From: Clostridium senegalense JC122
GTDB taxonomy: Bacteria > Bacillota > Clostridia > Clostridiales > Clostridiaceae
Direction of reading: 5' to 3'
DNA: 64,000 nucleotides
Assembly: GCF_000285575.1 (NCBI RefSeq)
Contig: NZ_HE611052.1
Coordinates: 233,154 to 297,153 of the forward strand
The position numbers and the translations under genes were made by a program. The notes below the pieces were generated by a model. It searched no databases and was not told the DNA's origin. It saw nothing but the letters and a program-made list of their open reading frames with translations. Shown one piece after another: positions 35,873-45,036 of this stretch (position 1 is its first letter; each line of letters starts with the position of its first letter).

Positions 35873-36772
35873 TTATTTATTTTCAACTTGAATATCTATA
35901 AGATATAATTTATAGCTTTCTATTAGTTCTATTAAAATATCACCATAAATTTTTTTCACCATCATAATTTTCTGCAGTACTGTAGCCAGCATTTTCTAAT
36001 GACAAACATTGATTTTTATAATTTTTTTCTTTAAAAAATCCATGGTCTTTATATCTTTTATTTTCATTTAAAAATATACCATGATCTTTAATAGATTGAT
36101 TTTTATTTTTATATTTTCTAAAATATCCATCTATTACCACATTATAAAATTCTTTAGTCTTGAAACTAATAGTCTCACCTTTGTACTTACCATCTGCTTT
36201 TATCCCAAATAAATTATTTCCAGAAATAGCAAGTTCTGATTTTCCCCAATTGGACTCTATTATTGCTTGTGCTATTGTTACTGATGGCATTATGTTATAT
36301 TTTTCGTAATTATATATTGAACCTTCCAAAATTTCATTTATAAAATTCATCTGATAATCCTCTCCCTTTATATCTTTAGGAAGATTTATTTTACAATTCT
36401 TAATCTCTTCTATATATTTATAAACTCTTCTTTTTTCTTTAGTTGTAAAGTTTAACTTTTTTAATACTTCTTCTAATGAAAAAACCTCATTAGTTGATGT
36501 TTTTATAAATGTTTTTGCTGTATGTTCTATATCTTCATTTTTTATATTTAAAAATGAATTATTATTTTCCACAACAGCTATAGCGGCTATTTCTCTCCAA
36601 TTCAAATTAAATTTATTGTCACATACTTCCTTTGTTATTTCTATGTATCTTAAGGTATCTAACCCATCTATTTTAATGCTTTTTTTATTCCAAATTTATA
36701 AGATGTTTCAAACACTAAAACCATAATTATAAATAATATAATAGCCCCTACTATAATGGATACACGTTTCAT
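35873..36772 (-). pseudogene. Second GH73 glucosaminidase, two frameshifts
   Basis: A paralogue of the 478-1374 enzyme. An N-terminal TM (MKRVSIIVGAIILFIIMVLV, ATG 36772) ends prematurely at an A7 run (36680-36686). One extra A restores KSIKIDGLDTLRYIEITKEV... and joins the main frame, which holds PSVTIAQAIIESNWGKS (catalytic Glu) and GNNLFGIKAD. A second A7 run at 35950-35956 ends the frame early at 35940; removing one A restores GDILIELIESYKLYLIDIQVENK, which matches the C-terminus of the paralogue. Repaired length is ~299 residues. The core 35940-36605 alone would lack a membrane anchor. Confidence 0.85.
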
Positions 36773-36849
36773 CCATTCCCCTACTTTCTAGTAAAATTTA
36801 AACTTATTGCATTATAATTATCGTTTAAATTTATCTAAAACTTGAATAC

Positions 36850-37560
36850 TTAATATATTCTTTGTTGGTTATGTTTTCTTATAAACTTATAACATACTAA
36901 AGCCATTAAAACTCCTAATACAAATACATATAATAAAATTACATATAAAAATTGATTCTGAACGTAAACAATAGACATAGTAGTTCCACTTTTTATCTCA
37001 TTAAGTTTATAGTTCCATTTTGCTACATCATTGTCTATAGTCATTGCATTGGACTCTACTATTTTTCCAGGAACCTTCATCTGATTCTCATAATTAATAT
37101 CTTTAATAAAGTTAATCAGTGATGGTGTTATAACCTTATATTGTTTATCCGTAGCATGAGATATTATTTCTTTTAGAATATCCTTATTAACTTTTATATC
37201 TAAATATACTTTGTTTTTCAATATCCCTGGCTTTATACTTTTATGAATACTTATGTATTTTGTTAAATCTTCCTTACTAACTGTTTTAAAGTCATATAAG
37301 CTATATTTATATTCGATTACTTCCATATTATCTTCTTCATATTTTTTAATTTTGAATCCCTCTTCTTCTCCTCTTATATTCTTTTCCAATATTGGATTTA
37401 AAACCTTTCCAGAAATGTTATCATATTTCATTTTTCCCATAACATATCCACTACCGTCTTTATTTATTTCTGTTATAGTTGTTAAATTAATCTTCCCACA
37501 TCCAACTAACATCATAGATATTGTAATATATACTAAAATTAAAAATTTATTTTTTTTCAT
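36850..37560 (-). CDS. Lipoprotein with C-terminal transmembrane helix (LppM-like)
   Basis: 236 residues. A signal with lipobox MLVGCG anchors the N-terminus, and a second membrane helix (about residues 203-222, QFLYVILLYVFVLGVLMALV) followed by KFIRKHNQQ anchors the C-terminus. Between them is a ~180-residue extracytoplasmic domain beginning INLTTITEINKDGSGYVMGKM, which resembles the LppM/DUF3153-type domain seen in many actinobacterial and clostridial lipoproteins. The assignment is by general pattern. GGAAGGAG precedes the ATG at 37560. Function unknown. Confidence 0.75.
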   Translation of the reverse strand: MKKNKFLILVYITISMMLVGCGKINLTTITEINKDGSGYVMGKMKYDNISGKVLNPILEKNIRGEEEGFKIKKYEEDNMEVIEYKYSLYDFKTVSKEDLTKYISIHKSIKPGILKNKVYLDIKVNKDILKEIISHATDKQYKVITPSLINFIKDINYENQMKVPGKIVESNAMTIDNDVAKWNYKLNEIKSGTTMSIVYVQNQFLYVILLYVFVLGVLMALVCYKFIRKHNQQRIY

Positions 37561-37585
37561 TTTGTCTCCTTCCTTTTATGTAAAT

Positions 37586-37612
37586 CTTAAAGTTGACTTT
37601 TAAAATATTTAT
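37586..37612 (-). repeat. Possible fragment of the dispersed repeat
   Basis: AAAGTTGACTTTTAAAATATTTATC resembles the minus-strand end of the repeat (AAGTTGACTCTTAAAATTATCC). It is only ~25 bp long, so it may be chance in this AT-rich spacer. Confidence 0.3.
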
Positions 37613-37738
37613 CTAAACAAAATTATTTTTACATTTTTTAAATTAATATATCTTATTATAATAAAAATATCAAATAAGTTATCCATTTAAAATTATATAT
37701 ATAAATTAAACTTATAAATTATATATCTACAATAAACC

Positions 37739-37780
37739 AAAAGGCCAGTAAGTTGATTTTATCACTTACTAGCCTTTTTA
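37739..37780. terminator. Terminator of the acetate-transporter gene
   Basis: AAAAGGC(C)AGTAAGT paired with ACTTACT(A)GCCTTTTT, 10-nt loop, 45 nt past the stop at 37826. T-runs lie on both sides. Confidence 0.75.
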
Positions 37781-37825
37781 TTAGTTAAAACTTATGTAAT
37801 TCTATATAAATATTATGTAAAATAA

Positions 37826-38431
37826 CTATTTAAATATTCCAAAAGGTTTTCCAACTGGCAATACAATTTTTCCAAAATGAGTATTTAATACTGCTGCTGC
37901 ACTACCATAAAATGATACTATAGCTATTCCAAGTTCTGCATATGCTGCTATCATATGTGCAGGTTCTGCTATAATTCCAAATGAACTTAAAGTTAATCCT
38001 AAAAATAGGAAATCTATAAAGAAAAATATTGTAAACAAAACCTTATGTGTTTCCATAGCTCCTACTGTCATATATATTGTAAATATTAAATATGCCAAAA
38101 AAGCAAATCCTAATTGTTTTGGATCTGCTTTTGATGCAAGAGCTTCTCCAAACACACCATTTTGAATTAACCAAGTAAGTCCCATAGAATACCAAAAGAA
38201 TGCATACGCTCCAAAAGCTGTTGCTCCAAAAGTATTATTATGTTTAAAATCATTTATTGATGCAACCAATTGAGCAGATGCACCTAAAAATATTGCCCAT
38301 GGTAAAACAAAAGATACATCTTGTGTTAACCCAAGTTTTTGTGAAGATGCTACTAATGTTATTACAGCAAGTCCAAATAATCCTAAAGCTGAAGGATCTG
38401 CTGTTACGATTTGTACTTTATTATTACTCAT
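37826..38431 (-). CDS. Acetate/succinate uptake transporter (GPR1/FUN34/SatP family)
   Basis: 201 residues with six TM helices. The family signature NPAxxGL appears as ADPSALGLFGLA, followed by FLGASAQLVASINDF, NTFGATAFGAYAFFWYSMG and a C-terminal SFYGSAAAVLNTHFGK. SatP proteins import acetate or succinate with protons. The start is ATG 38431 with GGAGGG 4 nt upstream; the ATG four codons earlier overlaps that RBS. It is a single gene with its own terminator. Confidence 0.93.
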   Translation of the reverse strand: MSNNKVQIVTADPSALGLFGLAVITLVASSQKLGLTQDVSFVLPWAIFLGASAQLVASINDFKHNNTFGATAFGAYAFFWYSMGLTWLIQNGVFGEALASKADPKQLGFAFLAYLIFTIYMTVGAMETHKVLFTIFFFIDFLFLGLTLSSFGIIAEPAHMIAAYAELGIAIVSFYGSAAAVLNTHFGKIVLPVGKPFGIFK

Positions 38432-38670
38432 AAGTCCCTCCATTTAAATGTAATTTTGCGTTATATTATAATTCCATTAAAATTTTATATAAATTTACAA
38501 ACGCCTATTAAGATTATTATATTTAATAAATAAAGTCAACATATTTTTTGTTTTTATTTGTTAATTATATATTAATTTTGTATCCCTTTTTATATGTCGA
38601 ATATTGTAATTTTATCTTATTTTTTCTATAATAAATATATATTAATCTTTTATTTACAAAGGAGAAAATT

Positions 38671-39387
38671 TTGGCTACTATACTAAAAAAGAAAAATCGT
38701 TTAAAAAGGCTTAAACTTATATATCATTTTAATATTATAGTTAATATTATTTTTATATATCTGTTTTTATATTTAGGTACTAATGTACACTTTTTATTAT
38801 ATTTATTAATCTTTCCATCTATATCTATTGTTTATATTTTGAATAATAAAATAAAAAAATTAAATTCTGGTATTAAAGGTGAAGACATAACTTTACAGGT
38901 ATTAAAAAAACTTAAAAACAGCTATACTGTTTTATCGGATTTAAAAATAAAGTCAGACCATAATTCTGCACAAATTGACACTATAGTCATTGGTAAAAAT
39001 GGTGTTTTCATAATAGAAACTAAAAATGTTTTTGGATTCATTTGTGGAAATGGAAATGATAAAACTATTTCCATTTCTAATAAATATTATAGTAATGGAA
39101 AAACTAACTTTAAAATGTACAATCCCTGCAGACAAGTTAAAACTCATATAAAAAAAATAAATAAAATCTTAAAAAATCTTAATGTTGATTGTGATGTAGA
39201 CGGTATTATATATTTTACTAATCCAAATGCTAATGTAATTTTCAAAAATACTTCTTTGAAAATATTTTTACATAAGACAAGCGGTGGTTATGACATGCTT
39301 AACTATATATCTAATTCTAATAAAAGTAAAAAATTAACCAAAAAAGAGCAAGGTCTAATAATTAATTCACTAAAAAAACATTTATAA
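38671..39387 (+). CDS. NERD-domain membrane protein
   Basis: 238 residues. Two TM helices (about residues 15-36 and 39-58) precede a NERD (nuclease-related) domain: SGIKGEDITLQVLKKL, YTVLSDLKI, AQIDTIVIGKNGVFIIETKN (the conserved D-x(n)-ExK restriction-endonuclease-like core) and NPCRQVKTHIKKI. The ExK core is kept, so nuclease activity is possible; substrates of NERD proteins are mostly unknown. The start is TTG 38671, 6 nt after AAAGGAG. It is divergent from the acetate transporter and convergent with purB. Confidence 0.9.
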   Translation: MATILKKKNRLKRLKLIYHFNIIVNIIFIYLFLYLGTNVHFLLYLLIFPSISIVYILNNKIKKLNSGIKGEDITLQVLKKLKNSYTVLSDLKIKSDHNSAQIDTIVIGKNGVFIIETKNVFGFICGNGNDKTISISNKYYSNGKTNFKMYNPCRQVKTHIKKINKILKNLNVDCDVDGIIYFTNPNANVIFKNTSLKIFLHKTSGGYDMLNYISNSNKSKKLTKKEQGLIINSLKKHL

Positions 39388-39391
39388 ACAG

Positions 39392-39442
39392 AAATATCCT
39401 ATAGAGTAGATTTTTTTATATTGTCTACTCTATAGGATATTT
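39392..39442. terminator. Bidirectional terminator between the NERD gene and purB
   Basis: Perfect 19-bp arms with core TATCCTATAGAGTAGA / TCTACTCTATAGGATA, a 13-nt loop and T-runs on both sides. Confidence 0.9.
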
Positions 39443-39463
39443 TTTATAATTAAACTTTTATAA

Positions 39464-40894
39464 TTAAACAGTTATTTGAGCGCTTTCACCTAAAAGTTCC
39501 TTGTTTGCTTCTAATATTGGTTTTACATATTCCTCTACAAAGTCTATTACCTGACCTGGCGCTCTTCCAACAAAGTTTTTAGGGCTTATAATATCTTCTA
39601 TTTCTTTTTTTGTTAATCCAAAATTATCATCATTTATTATTCTTTCAATTAAATCATTATTTAATCCATCTTCTTTTACTCTTCTTGCTGCATCCATAGA
39701 GTGAATTCTTATTCTTTCATGTAACTCTTGTCTATCCTTTCCTCTTTTTACAGCTTCCATTAATATATTTTCTGTAGCCATAAATGGTAATTCATTGTTT
39801 ACATGTGCTTCTATAACTTTTGGATAAACAACCATATTCTCAGTTACATTTAAATACAAGTTTAAAACACCATCTAATGCTAAAAATGCTTCAGATACAG
39901 CAATTCTTTTATTGGCTGAATCATCTAAAGTTCTCTCAAACCATTGAGTTCCTGCTGTTATAGCCGGATTTAAAGAATTTACTATTATGTATCTTGAAAG
40001 AGCTCCAATTCTTTCACTTCTCATAGGATTTCTTTTATATGCCATAGCTGATGAACCTATTTGATTTTTTTCAAAAGGTTCCTCCATTTCTTTCATACTC
40101 TGAAGTATTCTTAAATCATTGCTAAATTTATAAGCACTTTGTGCTATTTCAGATAAAGTGTTTAATATTATAGAATCAAGTTTTCTTGAGTATGTTTGAC
40201 CTGTTACTGGATAAGATTTCTTAAAACCCATATCTGCACATACCATTTTATCAAGTTCTTTTACTTTTATTTCATCATTGTTAAATAACGCCATAAAGCT
40301 TGCTTGTGTTCCAGTTGTTCCTTTCACGCCCCTAAATTTCATTGTTTCTATAACAAATTCTAAATTTTCAAGATCCATAACAAGCTCATTAGCCCATAGT
40401 GTAGCTCTTTTACCTACTGTTGTTAACTGTGCAGGTTGAAGATGTGTAAATCCAAGAGCAGGAGTATCTTTATATTTCATAGCAAAATTAGATAAATTAT
40501 TTATTATATTTATAACTTTTTTCTTTACTAAAAATAAAGCTTCTCTCATAACTATAAGATCTGTGTTATCCCCAACGTAACAACTAGTAGCCCCTAAATG
40601 AATTATTCCTTTTGCACTTGGTGCTACCAATCCATAAGCATATACATGGCTCATTACGTCATGTCTAATCTCTTTCTCTTTTTTTTCTGCAGCATCAAAA
40701 TCTATGTTATCTATATTATTTTCAAGTTCTTTTATTTGCTCATCTGTTATATTAAGACCTAGTTCCTTTTCAGCTTTTGCTAAAGCAACCCAAAGCTTTC
40801 TCCAAGTTTTAAATTTCATTTCATCTGAAAATATAAAAGACATTTCCTTTGAAGAATATCTCTTATTAAATGGTGAATTATATAAATTTCTCAT
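39464..40894 (-). CDS. purB: Adenylosuccinate lyase
   Basis: 476 residues of the fumarase/aspartase superfamily. The catalytic signature is GSSAMAYKRNPMRSER (mobile loop Ser), with HLGATSCYVGDNTD and FTHLQPAQLTTVGKR. It removes fumarate from adenylosuccinate and SAICAR in purine synthesis. No other purine genes are adjacent. CGGAGG precedes the ATG at 40894; I saw no purine riboswitch upstream. Confidence 0.95.
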   Translation of the reverse strand: MRNLYNSPFNKRYSSKEMSFIFSDEMKFKTWRKLWVALAKAEKELGLNITDEQIKELENNIDNIDFDAAEKKEKEIRHDVMSHVYAYGLVAPSAKGIIHLGATSCYVGDNTDLIVMREALFLVKKKVINIINNLSNFAMKYKDTPALGFTHLQPAQLTTVGKRATLWANELVMDLENLEFVIETMKFRGVKGTTGTQASFMALFNNDEIKVKELDKMVCADMGFKKSYPVTGQTYSRKLDSIILNTLSEIAQSAYKFSNDLRILQSMKEMEEPFEKNQIGSSAMAYKRNPMRSERIGALSRYIIVNSLNPAITAGTQWFERTLDDSANKRIAVSEAFLALDGVLNLYLNVTENMVVYPKVIEAHVNNELPFMATENILMEAVKRGKDRQELHERIRIHSMDAARRVKEDGLNNDLIERIINDDNFGLTKKEIEDIISPKNFVGRAPGQVIDFVEEYVKPILEANKELLGESAQITV

Positions 40895-41057
40895 AGTTTC
40901 CTCCGTATATTTAAAATATTTTTTACGTTATACTTCATATTATAACATATATTTTCTTAAAAAGTAATATATTTATTCGTTTCTTTAGAGTTCTAATATC
41001 TATTTTACATTCATATATTTAATTAGAAATATATAATATATCATTGGGGGGAATAAT

Positions 41058-41285
41058 ATGTATCACTTTAATTTATTAGACAAAATCTCTTTAGTCCTAC
41101 TTATAATTGGTGGACTTAATTGGGGATTAATAGGCCTACTTAATTTCAACCTTGTTACAACAATTTTTTCAGTTTTTCCTGAAAGTTTAAGCGTAGTTTT
41201 ATCTAGATTAGTGTACATTTTAGTTGGACTAGCTGCTGTCAACTTAATAAGATTAACCATAACCTGTATTAAAGGTAAAAATTAA
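41058..41285 (+). CDS. DUF378 small membrane protein (YuzA-like)
   Basis: 75 residues, two TM helices. The DUF378 block LLIIGGLNWGLIGLLNFNLV and SRLVYILVGLAAVNLI is complete. GGGGGGAATA precedes the ATG at 41058. Function unknown. It is monocistronic, and its terminator at 41296-41330 is shared with the convergent MATE gene. Confidence 0.93.
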   Translation: MYHFNLLDKISLVLLIIGGLNWGLIGLLNFNLVTTIFSVFPESLSVVLSRLVYILVGLAAVNLIRLTITCIKGKN

Positions 41286-41295
41286 CATAACAAAT

Positions 41296-41330
41296 AATGA
41301 AGTCTAAACATATTATGTTTAGACTTCATT
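41296..41330. terminator. Bidirectional terminator
   Basis: Perfect 15-bp arms AATGAAGTCTAAACA / TGTTTAGACTTCATT with a 5-nt loop and an ATTTTATACT tail, 11 nt past the DUF378 stop. Confidence 0.85.
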
Positions 41331-41418
41331 ATTTTATACTAATTTGTATTTTTTTTAAAGATAAATTGTAATTTTTTATTTACTTAAATATAACTTTCTG
41401 AGTTTTAAATTTTTTTCA

Positions 41419-42780
41419 CTACATATCACTCACTAAGTTTCTTATCCACTTTTTAGATTTAAATCTTGGGAACGCTAACATTACCTTTAAAAGTTCCTGT
41501 ATATATACTACTGATACAACTAAATATATTGGTAATTTCAAAACATGAGCACATATTATAGCAATAGGTATTCCAACTATCCAAACTCCACTCATCTCTA
41601 ATACAAATGAATATTTTACATCTCCTCCACTTCTTAAAATTCCCACTATAAATATACTTGTAAGCATTCTAAAAGGTGTTATAAAACTAAATACACGTAA
41701 TATAATTTTAGTATCATGTAAAACTTGTGGTGAAACATTATACATTTCTACTATTGGAGTAGTTGCTAAAAATAATAGTGTACCAGTTATACACCCAATA
41801 ATAAATGTAATTTTTACAAACCGATTTCCATATATTTGAGCATTTTCTTCCCTACCAGCACCAATTTCATTTCCTATCATAACTGCACATGCATTAGCTA
41901 GTCCAAATCCAGCTACTATAAATATATTTTGTATAGTACTTGCTATCTGATATGTGGCAACAGCCTCAGTTCCTATTCTTGCATATATAACTGAATACAT
42001 TGTCATTCCCAAGGACCAACAGATTTCATTAATTACAACTGGATACATTGTCTTTACAACTCCTAAAAAGAACTTTTTATTAAAATCAAAAAATTCTTTT
42101 AACCTTCCAACTAATGGACTTTTTCTTTTATATATTACAATTATTATAAGTGCCATTTCCATTATTCTTGCAATAAGAGTAGCAATAGCTGCCCCTTCAA
42201 CTCCCAAAGTTGGAAAACCTAGCGCTCCAAATATAAGAATATAATTAAATACTGTATTACACAAAAGAGCAATAGCACTTGTTATCATAGGTAATTTAGC
42301 CTGACCTATACCTCTACAAGAAAAAGCAAATGCATAACTTATCGCCGTTATTACATAACTCCATCCTACTATTTTTAAATAATCTGCACCTAATTTTATC
42401 ACTAATGGATCTTTGGTGAAAAATCTCATTACAAGCTCTGGCGAAAAAAAAGCTAATATATTAAATATTAATCCTCCAGCACATCCTAAAATTAAGCAAA
42501 TTCCTAATATTTTTCTTATATTACTTTTATCATTTTTCCCCCAAAATTGAGCAGTAAATATTGAACATCCACTATTAACTCCAAAAATAAATAGTGAGAA
42601 TAAAAAATAAAACTGATTTGCAAGACCAACTGCAGCAATTTGTGTTTCACCTAATTTACCTATCATTATAGTATCTACCATATTCAGTGATGATGAAATT
42701 AAATTTTGAATCATTACTGGAATAGCTATTGCAAACATTTTCTTATAAAATCTTTTATCACGTAAAACTCCCTTTTCCAT
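41419..42780 (-). CDS. MATE-family multidrug efflux transporter
   Basis: 453 residues with 12 TM helices in two related halves: AIPVMIQNLISSSLNMVDTIMIGKLGETQIAAVGLANQ in the first and MYPVVINEICWSLGMTMYSVIYARIGTEAVATYQIAS in the second. These are the hallmark pair of Na+- or H+-coupled MATE exporters of cationic drugs. The substrate is unknown. GGTGG precedes the ATG at 42780. It is a single gene. Confidence 0.93.
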   Translation of the reverse strand: MEKGVLRDKRFYKKMFAIAIPVMIQNLISSSLNMVDTIMIGKLGETQIAAVGLANQFYFLFSLFIFGVNSGCSIFTAQFWGKNDKSNIRKILGICLILGCAGGLIFNILAFFSPELVMRFFTKDPLVIKLGADYLKIVGWSYVITAISYAFAFSCRGIGQAKLPMITSAIALLCNTVFNYILIFGALGFPTLGVEGAAIATLIARIMEMALIIIVIYKRKSPLVGRLKEFFDFNKKFFLGVVKTMYPVVINEICWSLGMTMYSVIYARIGTEAVATYQIASTIQNIFIVAGFGLANACAVMIGNEIGAGREENAQIYGNRFVKITFIIGCITGTLLFLATTPIVEMYNVSPQVLHDTKIILRVFSFITPFRMLTSIFIVGILRSGGDVKYSFVLEMSGVWIVGIPIAIICAHVLKLPIYLVVSVVYIQELLKVMLAFPRFKSKKWIRNLVSDM

Positions 42781-42894
42781 ATTCCACCTTAACCCATTTT
42801 TATATTTTTTCTACATTATGAATATTATCATATTTCTTTAAATTCAACTATATATTTTCAAAATATTATTTATGTAATAAAATGCACCTAAAAA

Positions 42895-42929
42895 AGCTGT
42901 CTCTAAATAAATTCTATTTAAAGACAGCT
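42895..42929 (-). terminator. Terminator of the psuK-psuG unit
   Basis: AGCTGTCT / AGACAGCT stem extended by CTAAATA/TATTTA, 40 nt past the psuG stop, with a TTTTTAGG tail on the minus strand. Confidence 0.7.
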
Positions 42930-42968
42930 AATATAAAATAAATTTTACCTAAATTTTTTATTTATATA

Positions 42969-43886
42969 TTATTGTAATTTACTTAATTCTACGGCTAAAT
43001 CAGCACCAAGTTTAGCATTATTGTAAACAAGTTCTATATTAGCTTCTAAACTTTGTCCTTTTGTTATTTCTTTTACTTTTGAAAGTAAGAAAGGTGTTGA
43101 TTCTTTACCTTTTATACCTTTTTCCGCTGCTTCTTTTACCGCATTATTTATAGCATTCGTTATCATGTCATAATCCATTGCATATTCTTCTGGAATTGGA
43201 TTTGCAACAACAACTCCACCTTTTAAGTTTAAATCCCATTTTGCTTTTAATGCAACAGCTAATTCTTTTGCATCTTCAACTTTATAATCTACTTTAAATC
43301 CTGATTTCACAGTATAAAATGCTGGTAATTCTTCTGTTTTATAACCAATAACTGGAACTCCTTTAGTTTCTAAATATTCTAAAGTTAATCCTATATCTAG
43401 TATAGATTTTGCTCCTGCACAAACTACAGCAACATTTGTGTTTCCTAACTCTTCAAGATCTGCTGATATATCAAAAGTTTCTTGAGCTCCTCTATGAACT
43501 CCTCCAATCCCACCTGTTGCAAATACTTTTATACCTGCAAGACTTGCTATTATCATAGTAGAAGCAACAGTTGTTGCACCATCAAGCTTTTTCCCAACTA
43601 TAAAAGGTATATCTCTTCTGCTTGTTTTTATAACATTAGGTGCTTTTCCTAAATATTCAACTTCATCTTTAGTTAATCCAACTTTTAATTTTCCACCTAA
43701 TATAGCTATAGTTGCTGGAACTGCTCCATTTTCTCTTATTATTTGTTCTACTTTTAAAGCCATCTCTACGTTTTTAGGATATGGCATACCATGAGAAATT
43801 ATAGTAGACTCTAGTGCAACTACTGGTTTTCCTTCTTCTAGGGCTTTTTTAACATCTTCATTTATTTCTAAATATTTTTCTAACAT
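42969..43886 (-). CDS. psuG: Pseudouridine-5'-phosphate glycosidase
   Basis: 305 residues of the PsuG/IndA family: KPVVALESTIISHGMPYPKN, the catalytic-site segment LGGKLKVGLTKDE, GGIGGVHRGAQETFDISADL and VVCAGAKSILDI. It cleaves the C-C glycosidic bond of pseudouridine 5'-phosphate to uracil and ribose 5-phosphate. AAAGGAGTG precedes the ATG at 43886. It lies 40 nt downstream of the kinase gene, giving a complete pseudouridine degradation pair. Confidence 0.95.
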   Translation of the reverse strand: MLEKYLEINEDVKKALEEGKPVVALESTIISHGMPYPKNVEMALKVEQIIRENGAVPATIAILGGKLKVGLTKDEVEYLGKAPNVIKTSRRDIPFIVGKKLDGATTVASTMIIASLAGIKVFATGGIGGVHRGAQETFDISADLEELGNTNVAVVCAGAKSILDIGLTLEYLETKGVPVIGYKTEELPAFYTVKSGFKVDYKVEDAKELAVALKAKWDLNLKGGVVVANPIPEEYAMDYDMITNAINNAVKEAAEKGIKGKESTPFLLSKVKEITKGQSLEANIELVYNNAKLGADLAVELSKLQ

Positions 43887-43926
43887 AAAATTACACTCCT
43901 TTTAAATAAACCTTTTCATTTATAAA

Positions 43927-45036
43927 TTAATTATAATTTTTATCTTTTTTATTTTGTTCAACTAATAAATTAACATCCTCTGCATTTATATTTGGATTTA
44001 TAGTGTTTTCATGACTTAACGCCATTGCAGAACATGCCATTGAAAAATTTATAGTATCTTCCACTGAATAATCTCTAAGATATGAATAAACTAAACCAGA
44101 TACAAAAGCATCCCCTGCTCCATTAGCATTCTTAACTTCAACTTTATTTGGTTTAATAATTTTTTCATTACCCTCTTGGTCATTATAATAAGTTCCTTCT
44201 TCTCCTAAAGATACAAAAACTCTTTCAACACCTTTATTTAAGAAAAACTCACTCACTTTTGTTAGGTCTTCTTTATTTTTTATTTCTATTCCTGACAAAA
44301 TTTCAGCTTCATACCTATTAGGTTTTATTGTATGAAATTTTCCTATTATATCCTTAACTTTCTTGCTTTTTTCTGTAGATACTGTATCTAAAAAGAATTT
44401 AGTATCTTTAAAATTATTTACAACATATTCTATAACTTCTTTAGGTATATTTGTATCTATAATAGCTACTTTAGAAGACTCTATTATATTTCTCTTTTGT
44501 TTAATAAATTCTATAGACATATTATCTAATATCTCCATTTCAGATATAGCAACATGCATGTCATTTTTAGAATCTAAGATAGACATATATACAGATGAAT
44601 TATATCCTTTAAGCATTAAACTATTTTCTAAATCTATACCTAAATCTCTACATTCATTCAGTATTTTTGTTCCATAAAGGTCATCCCCTATAGTAGTTAT
44701 AAGTTTTGTGTTAACTCCAAGTCTTACTAAATTTTCAGCAATGTTTCGTCCAACTCCACCTAATGACATTTTTATTTTTCCTATATTAGAATCCCTATAT
44801 ATTAAATTTTTCTTGGCTATTCCTAAAATATCTACATTAGCTCCTCCTATTACAACAACAAAATCTTCATCATTTACAATGTACCCCTTGCCTTTTATAT
44901 AACCTTTCTTTATTAGATTAGTTATATGTACAGCTACGGAAGATCTTGTTATTCCTAATACATCACTTAACTGATTTTGAGATATCAAAGGATTCTTTTT
45001 TATTAAGTTTAATATTTCTTCTTCTCTTTTTGTCAT
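43927..45036 (-). CDS. psuK: PfkB-family pseudouridine kinase with N-terminal winged-helix domain
   Basis: 369 residues. Residues 1-55 are a MarR/LexA-like winged helix (REEEILNLIKKNPLISQNQLSDVLGITRSSVAVHITNLIKKGYIKGKGYIV). Residues 60-355 are a ribokinase-fold kinase with GGANVDILG, GGVGRNIAENLVRLG and the catalytic NANGAGDAFVSG (Asp is the general base). With psuG downstream it phosphorylates pseudouridine. The DNA-binding head suggests the kinase also regulates its own operon; this kinase-regulator layout is known in Firmicutes but its action here is inference. GTAGGTG precedes the ATG at 45036. Confidence 0.88.
   Translation of the reverse strand: MTKREEEILNLIKKNPLISQNQLSDVLGITRSSVAVHITNLIKKGYIKGKGYIVNDEDFVVVIGGANVDILGIAKKNLIYRDSNIGKIKMSLGGVGRNIAENLVRLGVNTKLITTIGDDLYGTKILNECRDLGIDLENSLMLKGYNSSVYMSILDSKNDMHVAISEMEILDNMSIEFIKQKRNIIESSKVAIIDTNIPKEVIEYVVNNFKDTKFFLDTVSTEKSKKVKDIIGKFHTIKPNRYEAEILSGIEIKNKEDLTKVSEFFLNKGVERVFVSLGEEGTYYNDQEGNEKIIKPNKVEVKNANGAGDAFVSGLVYSYLRDYSVEDTINFSMACSAMALSHENTINPNINAEDVNLLVEQNKKDKNYN

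Noticed and set aside
37640-37700. Additional copy of the dispersed repeat
   Set aside because: Only short AT-rich words (AAGTTATCCATT) match; they are too short to separate from background.
40895-41057. Purine riboswitch upstream of purB
   Set aside because: No conserved three-way-junction core or P1 stem was seen in this short AT-rich leader.
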